Assembly (NCBI RefSeq): GCF_014648915.1
Contig: NZ_BMSA01000010.1
Location: 62,001 to 126,000 of the forward strand
Direction: 5' to 3'
DNA: 64,000 nt
DNA from: Streptomyces phaeofaciens
GTDB taxonomy: Bacteria > Actinomycetota > Actinomycetes > Streptomycetales > Streptomycetaceae
Shown: positions 59,684 through 64,000 of the stretch, piece by piece
How the letters are laid out: each line of letters begins with the position of its first letter
Numbering within the stretch: the stretch's first letter is position 1
Position numbers and translations under genes: made by a program
The notes under the pieces: model-generated
The model's database searches: none
Told to the model about the DNA's origin: nothing
What the model saw: the letters and a program-made list of their open reading frames with translations, nothing else

Positions 59684-60622
59684 ATGACCGTCTGTCTGCT
59701 CCTGCTGAGCGTCGTCGCCCTGACGGCCGCCGTGCCGGCCCCGCGCGCGCTGACCCGGGCGAAGTGGCCCGAGCGGGATCCGGTGGTCGGGCTGTGGGTG
59801 TGGCAGTGCCTGGTCGCCACGGTCCTGCTGTGCTGCCTGACCGCCCTGGTGCTGGGCGCCGCCACCGTCTTCCACACCGTCCGCGCCCAGGTGTTCGCCC
59901 CCGCGCCGGCCGCCGTGACGGAGGCGTACGACCTCTCAGCCGCCTCCCCCTGGGCCGCGGCGCTCACCCTGCTGCTGGCCTGCGGGGCGGCCTGGACGAC
60001 CGCGATGCTGGCCCGCGAACTGGTCGAGGCCCGCCGGCGTCGCGGCCAGGCCCGCGCCCACCTGCGGGAGCGTGCCCCCGACCTGCCGGCCGGACTGCCG
60101 TCCGCCCGGGGCCCGCTGCTCGTGCTGGAGGACGAGTACCCCGACGCCTGGTGGATGCCCGGCAATCCGCCCCAGCTGATCGTGACCACCGGCGCCCTGC
60201 ACCGCCTCACCTCCCACCAGCTGGACGCCGTCCTCACCCATGAGCGGGGCCACGCCCGCGCCCACCACGACTGGCTGCTCCACCTCTCGACCGCCCTCGC
60301 CACCGGCTTCCCCCGTATCCCGCTCTTCGCCCATTTCTGCGACCAGACCCACCGGCTGGTCGAACTCGCCGCGGACGACACCGCCTCCCGGCGCTGCGGT
60401 CACCTGACCACCGCGCTCGCCCTGATCGAGCTGAACCAGCACCGAGGCGTCCTGTCCTGCGCCTCCAGCCACCGGCTCCTCGGTGAACGGGTCGACCGTC
60501 TCCTCGAGCCGCCCCCGCGCCTGCTCCGCCGCCACCGGGCCCTGACGACGACGGTGGCCGCACTGGTCCCGCTGCTGCCCCTGCTGATCACCTTCGCGCC
60601 GGGCCTGACGGCTCTCGCCTAG
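59684..60622 (+). CDS. M56-family (BlaR1-type) membrane metalloprotease
   Basis: 312 residues. Helices at about 2-20, 38-62 and 88-110, then the zinc site HERGH in VLTHERGHARAHHDWLLHL (about 185-203), with the downstream Glu ligand in LVELAADDTASRR, and a last helix near 290-308. This is the streptomycete M56 type without a penicillin-sensor domain. Usually a BlaI-family repressor gene precedes it; none is found within 290 nt upstream. It probably cleaves a repressor or membrane protein in response to an unknown signal. Start ATG 59684 lacks a strong Shine-Dalgarno. Confidence 0.86.
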   Translation: MTVCLLLLSVVALTAAVPAPRALTRAKWPERDPVVGLWVWQCLVATVLLCCLTALVLGAATVFHTVRAQVFAPAPAAVTEAYDLSAASPWAAALTLLLACGAAWTTAMLARELVEARRRRGQARAHLRERAPDLPAGLPSARGPLLVLEDEYPDAWWMPGNPPQLIVTTGALHRLTSHQLDAVLTHERGHARAHHDWLLHLSTALATGFPRIPLFAHFCDQTHRLVELAADDTASRRCGHLTTALALIELNQHRGVLSCASSHRLLGERVDRLLEPPPRLLRRHRALTTTVAALVPLLPLLITFAPGLTALA

Positions 60623-60678
60623 GGGCCGCCGGGGGCATGGGGCGGCCGGACACGGACACCGGGCGGCCAGGCCGGTCC

Positions 60679-60705
60679 GGTCGGCCCGGTCGGCCCGGTC
60701 GGCCC
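60679..60705. repeat. Three 9-nt tandem repeats (GGTCGGCCC)
   Basis: Perfect tandem triplication in the 241-nt intergenic region after the M56 gene; flanked by partial copies. Confidence 0.9.
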
Positions 60706-60863
60706 GAGCAGCCCGACCGCGATGGCGGAACAGTGGCGCGGCGGTGGCAGATCTTGCCCCTCCTCGTGGAGGAACCCCAGCTCAGCGAGGTACCTGACGG
60801 TCCGGAGACTGGCGCAACACTTCCGCAACACCACTATTCCTATCGGGTAGATATGGTCCGACC

Positions 60864-61652
60864 ATGCCGCCCACCGACCGCATCCGAGACCACGCCGGAC
60901 AAGGCGCGACCACCGTCGCCGCCCACCGCGCGCGGCGCCGACTGCGTGCCGACGCGGCCCGGCAGCTCGCCGATCTGCTCCGCCGCCAACTGCTCACCGG
61001 CGGCTTCCCGGACGGCACGCTCCCCCACGAGTCGACCCTCGCCGCCGAGTACCGGGCCTCCCGGAACACCGTGCGCCAGGCCCTCGACCTCCTGCGCGCC
61101 GAAGGGCTGGTGGAACGCCTGCCCGGGGTGGGCACCGTGGTGGTCGCCGAGAAGTACCCGCACGGCCTGGACCGGCTGATGGGACTCGCGGAGACCCTGC
61201 GCGAACACGGCCGCGTCACCAACGAGGTCCGCACCATGGGCCCCGTCGCCGCGCCGGCTCCCGTCGCCGACCGCCTCCGGACGGCGCCCGGCTCCGACGT
61301 CCTCTACATCGAACGTCTGCGCCGCCTCAACGGCCTCCCCCTCTCGCTCGACCTCACCTACATCCCGCTCGACATCGGTGCCGACCTGCTCGGCGCCGAC
61401 CTGGAGAACAACGACGTCTTCCGCCTCCTGGAAGCCATCACCGGCCGGCGGCTCGGCCACGCCGAGATCACCCTGGAGGCGGTGAACGCGGACGCCAACT
61501 CCGCCGCCGTCCTCGAAGCACCGCGCGGCGCCGCCGTCCTCATGCTGGAACGCCTGACCCATCTCGCCGACGGCCGCCCGGTCGATCTGGAGTTCATCCG
61601 CTTCCGCGGCGACCGCATCTCGATGAGCGGCCTCCTGCACCGCTCCCTCTGA
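60864..61652 (+). CDS. GntR-family regulator with UTRA domain (HutC subfamily)
   Basis: 262 residues. Winged-helix N-terminus with ARQLADLLRRQLLTGGFPDGTLPHESTLAAEYRASRNTVRQALDLLRAEGLVERLPGVGTVV read as landmarks (LPHESTLAAEY, SRNTVRQALDLLRAEG, PGVGT), then a UTRA effector domain (EVRTMGPVAAPAP, VLYIERLRRLNGLPLSLDLTYIP, LEFIRFRGDRI). It binds a small effector and probably controls the ferredoxin-ABC transporter genes that follow on the same strand 126 nt downstream. A TATGGT box (60852-60857) with 6 nt to the ATG suggests a leaderless message; TATC-GGGTA-GATA just upstream (60841-60853) is a small inverted repeat that may be its operator. Confidence 0.88.
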   Translation: MPPTDRIRDHAGQGATTVAAHRARRRLRADAARQLADLLRRQLLTGGFPDGTLPHESTLAAEYRASRNTVRQALDLLRAEGLVERLPGVGTVVVAEKYPHGLDRLMGLAETLREHGRVTNEVRTMGPVAAPAPVADRLRTAPGSDVLYIERLRRLNGLPLSLDLTYIPLDIGADLLGADLENNDVFRLLEAITGRRLGHAEITLEAVNADANSAAVLEAPRGAAVLMLERLTHLADGRPVDLEFIRFRGDRISMSGLLHRSL

Positions 61653-61778
61653 CCCAATCCCCTCCCCCGCTCCCTCGCGCCCTTCACCCCTTCACCCCTT
61701 CATCGTCCGGCGGGACCCCAGCGGTTCACCGCCTCACGGGATTTCTCAGAATTTCTCGGGACTTTTCTGGAGACAGCC

Positions 61779-62006
61779 ATGGCCTTGGTGCCCCAGCGGG
61801 CCGACGTGCCCGTGACCATCGACGAGTCGAAGTGCATCGACGGCTGCACCCTCTGCGTGGACATGTGCCCGCTGGACTCCCTCGCCATCGACGAGAGCAA
61901 CGGCAAGGCGTACATGCACGTCGACGAGTGCTGGTACTGCGGCCCGTGCGCGGCCCGCTGTCCCACCGGAGCCGTCACGGTCAACATGCCCTACCTGCTC
62001 CGGTGA
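61779..62006 (+). CDS. Two-cluster [4Fe-4S] ferredoxin-like protein
   Basis: 75 residues from ATG 61779 with GGAG 7 nt upstream. Motifs CIDGCTLCVDMCP (C-x3-C-x2-C-x3-C, slightly unusual first spacing) and CWYCGPCAARCP bind two [4Fe-4S] clusters. VPVTIDESKCIDG and DECWYCG give the fold. Such ferredoxins accompany an adenylylsulfate-reductase-like or fumarate-reductase-like flavoprotein and a sulfonate-type ABC system in some actinobacteria; the flavoprotein gene is not in the window but could lie beyond the right edge. It is followed after 14 nt by the binding-protein gene. Confidence 0.9.
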   Translation: MALVPQRADVPVTIDESKCIDGCTLCVDMCPLDSLAIDESNGKAYMHVDECWYCGPCAARCPTGAVTVNMPYLLR

Positions 62007-62020
62007 AAGGCCCGAATCCC

Positions 62021-63367
62021 ATGAAGCTCCCCTCACTCGCGATCGCCGCGTGCGCCACCCTCCTCCTGCCGCTCACCGCCTGCGGCGGCAGCGCCCGGGC
62101 CGGTGACGGCTCCACGGTCACCGTCACCGTCGGCTACCAGTCCAAGACCATCAACACCGTCACGGCCGGTACCCTCCTGCGCTCCCTCGGCTCCTTCGAG
62201 AAGCAGCTCGACGCCCTGGGCGACGGCACCCGGTACAAGGTGGACTGGCAGGACTACGCGACCGGCGCCCCCATCACCGCGCAGATGACCGCCGGGAAGA
62301 TCGACATCGGCTCGATGGGCGACTTCCCGCTCCTCATCAACGCGGCCCGCGGCAAGCAACTGGGCGCACCCACCCACCTGGTCTCGGTCACCGGCTACAA
62401 CCTCCGCGGCGGCCTCAACACCATCGTCACCGCACCCGACTCCAAGCTCACCTCCCTCGACGACCTCAAGGGCAAGAAGGTCTCCACGAGCGTCGGCTCC
62501 GCGGCCGACGGCACCCTCGTGCGCGCCCTTCAGCGGGCCGGCATCGACCCGGTCGACGGCATCGAGAAGCTCAACCAGCAGCCGGCCGTGGGCGCCTCCG
62601 CCCTCTCCGCGGGCAGCGCCGACGCCCTCTCGCAGTTCGTCGCCTGGCCCGGCCTGCTCGCCTACCAGGGCAAGGCGAAAGCCCTGTACGACGGCGCCCA
62701 GCTGAACCTGCCCACCTTCCACGGTGTCACCGCCCGCGAGGACTTCGCCAAAAAGCGCCCCGCCGTCCTGGAGGCCTTCCTCAAGGCCCAGGCGGAGGCC
62801 ACCGACTACCTCGACGCACACCCCGTGGCCGCCGCCGAGAAGGTCGCCGAGGCCACCGGCCTGCCCGCCGAGGTCGTCTACCTCTACAACGGCGCCCACG
62901 GCATCTCCACCTTCGACCCGGCCGTCAAGCCGCAGCTCGTCGACGCCCTGAAGGAGGACGTGTCGGTCCTGAAGGCGGCGAAGCTCACCGGGGACATCGA
63001 CGTGGACTCCTTCGTCGACGACCGGTACGTGCGCAAGGCGCTCGGCTCGTCGTACGCGAAGCGGCTCGCCGCCGCGCCCGCACCGGCCGCGAGCGAGGTC
63101 TGGCCCCGGGACGCCGAGCAGACCCTCACCTTCGCCACACCCGCCGAACTGCTCGCCTACACCGCCCGGCACAAGGACGGCGTCCGCGCCGCGTACGTCC
63201 CCGACGCCACCACCGGCACCCTGTGGTTCGCCGACCGGGCGGTCTGGGTGGCCGACGGCGAGGACCTGCTGCCGTTCGTCGCCCCGTCGACCGCGCGGGC
63301 CTACGTCGACGCCCACGGCGGGGCCCGCGTCATCACGTACGCCGACGCGCTGGGGCGGCAGTCATGA
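62021..63367 (+). CDS. ABC transporter substrate-binding lipoprotein with extra C-terminal domain
   Basis: 448 residues. Lipoprotein signal with lipobox LTAC (Cys21 of LPLTACGGSARAG), so exported and anchored to the outer face of the membrane. Residues about 35-330 are a TauA/NMT1-like binding fold: VTVTVGYQSKTINTVTAGTLL, MTAGKIDIGSMGDFPLLINAARG, LTSLDDLKGKKVSTSVGSAADG, AREDFAKKRPAVLEAFLKAQ. Residues about 355-448 are an extra domain: FATPAELLAYTARHKDGVRAAYVPD, GTLWFADRAVWVADGED, LLPFVAPSTARAYVDAHGGARVITYADAL; its order resembles NosL copper-binding lipoproteins. Sulfonate, nitrate or taurine-like ligands are usual for the family; the NosL-like part could bind a metal. Confidence 0.84.
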   Translation: MKLPSLAIAACATLLLPLTACGGSARAGDGSTVTVTVGYQSKTINTVTAGTLLRSLGSFEKQLDALGDGTRYKVDWQDYATGAPITAQMTAGKIDIGSMGDFPLLINAARGKQLGAPTHLVSVTGYNLRGGLNTIVTAPDSKLTSLDDLKGKKVSTSVGSAADGTLVRALQRAGIDPVDGIEKLNQQPAVGASALSAGSADALSQFVAWPGLLAYQGKAKALYDGAQLNLPTFHGVTAREDFAKKRPAVLEAFLKAQAEATDYLDAHPVAAAEKVAEATGLPAEVVYLYNGAHGISTFDPAVKPQLVDALKEDVSVLKAAKLTGDIDVDSFVDDRYVRKALGSSYAKRLAAAPAPAASEVWPRDAEQTLTFATPAELLAYTARHKDGVRAAYVPDATTGTLWFADRAVWVADGEDLLPFVAPSTARAYVDAHGGARVITYADALGRQS

Positions 63368-64000
63368 CCCGCTACGCGCTGCGGGTGGCCTCCGTGGCGG
63401 CCGCCCTCGGGCTCTGGCAGCTGCTGACCAGCCGGAACATCGACATCTGGCTGCGCTTCTCGCAGTTCCCCACGGTCGCCGACGTGGCCCGCGCCTTCGC
63501 CGGCCGGCTGAGCGGCGAGGACTACTGGACCGACCTCACCGACAGCCTCACCCGGATCCTCACCGGCTTCCTGCTGGCCGCCGTCCTCGGCGTGGCCACC
63601 GGCGTGCTCGTGGCGCGCTCGCGGCTCGCCGAGGACCTGCTCGGCCCGCTCCTCGAGGTGGTCCGGCCCATCCCCGCCATCGCGCTCGTGCCCGTCGCGA
63701 TCCTCCTCTTCCCCTCCAACGAACAAGGCATCGTCTTCATCACCTTCACCGCCGCCTTCTTCCCCGTCCTGGTCTCCACCCGGCACACGGTCCGCGCGCT
63801 CAACCCCGTCTGGGAGGAGGCGGTCAGCACCCTCGGCGGCGGCCGGTGGCGGATCCTCGGCTCGGTCGTGCTGCCCGGCGCGCTGCCCGGCATCTTCGGC
63901 GGCCTGTCCGTAGGCATCGGCGTGTCGTGGATCTGCGTGATCTCCGCCGAGATGATCTCCGGCCAGTACGGCGTCGGCTACCGCACGTGGCAGGACTACA
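63364..64000 (+). CDS. ABC transporter permease, SsuC/TauC type (cut by window edge)
   Basis: First 212 residues, ATG overlapping the previous stop by 4 nt (ATGA). BPD_transp_1 permease: helices at about 5-20, 65-90, 98-120, 125-140, 180-200. The EAA coupling loop is WEEAVSTLGGGRWRILGSVVLPGALPGIFGG (landmarks EEAVSTLGG and LPGALPGI). With the preceding binding protein it forms the importer; the ATPase gene should follow outside the window. Confidence 0.92.
   Translation, partial: MTRYALRVASVAAALGLWQLLTSRNIDIWLRFSQFPTVADVARAFAGRLSGEDYWTDLTDSLTRILTGFLLAAVLGVATGVLVARSRLAEDLLGPLLEVVRPIPAIALVPVAILLFPSNEQGIVFITFTAAFFPVLVSTRHTVRALNPVWEEAVSTLGGGRWRILGSVVLPGALPGIFGGLSVGIGVSWICVISAEMISGQYGVGYRTWQDY

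Noticed and set aside
59684..60622. Beta-lactam sensor BlaR1 with a BlaI partner
   Set aside because: No penicillin-binding sensor domain in the protein and no BlaI gene in the flanking intergenic regions.

Overview
The window is high-GC actinobacterial DNA (roughly 70% G+C, strong GC3 bias, GTG/TTG starts, leaderless promoters) and its gene order matches the chromosome core of a Streptomyces: murB - two MaoC dehydratases - rpmG - tRNA-Met/tRNA-Thr - a damaged tRNA-Tyr - yajQ - htpX - a ten-gene nuo cluster - histidine kinases/response regulator - korAB - polyprenyl diphosphate synthase. No insertion sequence, phage, plasmid gene or CRISPR array was seen. About 59 protein genes, two intact tRNAs, one tRNA remnant and one riboswitch are supported.

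Region by region. 1-4.45 kb (minus): start of murB, an MFS efflux pump under a TetR repressor with two matching operators, a FAS-II-type hydratase pair (HadA/HadB-like), rpmG and two tRNAs. 4.7-12.3 kb: a cytosine-deaminase-fold protein that has lost catalytic residues, a small SDR, small proteins, a tRNA-Tyr remnant, YajQ, a GlsB-like membrane protein, an APC permease, a SMI1/KNR4 protein, YccF and HtpX. 12.5-23.0 kb (minus): nuoABCHIJKLMN, tightly overlapping, with no nuoD, E, F or G and a 360-residue disordered tail on NuoC. 23.1-30.2 kb (plus): two near-duplicate NarL-type sensor kinases, one LuxR-type response regulator and korAB (2-oxoacid:ferredoxin oxidoreductase). The adjacency of a complex-I-like machine without its NADH module and a ferredoxin-reducing enzyme suggests ferredoxin-linked respiration.

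30.2-43.0 kb is mixed housekeeping: a divergent HxlR regulator/QorB-like reductase pair, RarD, a VOC protein, a secreted M28 aminopeptidase very like the S. griseus enzyme, a TPR-like protein, a P-loop-like protein coupled to an amidase, an FMN reductase, an ABC-2 exporter with a LolA/RseB-like partner, and a long-chain polyprenyl diphosphate synthase. At 43.57-44.25 kb a c-di-AMP (ydaO-type) riboswitch precedes a secreted lysozyme-like wall hydrolase. 44.3-46.8 kb holds a HAD phosphatase, a kinase-fold protein with an altered catalytic loop and an AhpD-like protein.

47-57.9 kb is the most interesting accessory block: two converging operons (CelD-type acyltransferase, GT2 glycosyltransferase, NodB deacetylase; DegT aminotransferase, flippase with an extra membrane domain, multi-pass GT-C/polymerase-like protein, small membrane protein, membrane-anchored GH26-like hydrolase). 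Together they look like a complete synthesis, flipping, polymerisation and trimming set for an unknown cell-surface polysaccharide. 58.2-64 kb: fumarylacetoacetase, an M56 metalloprotease, and a GntR regulator followed by a ferredoxin and the start of a sulfonate/nitrate-type ABC importer whose binding protein carries an extra C-terminal (NosL-like) domain.

All family assignments come from reading the translated sequence and recalled family motifs. No database search was run.
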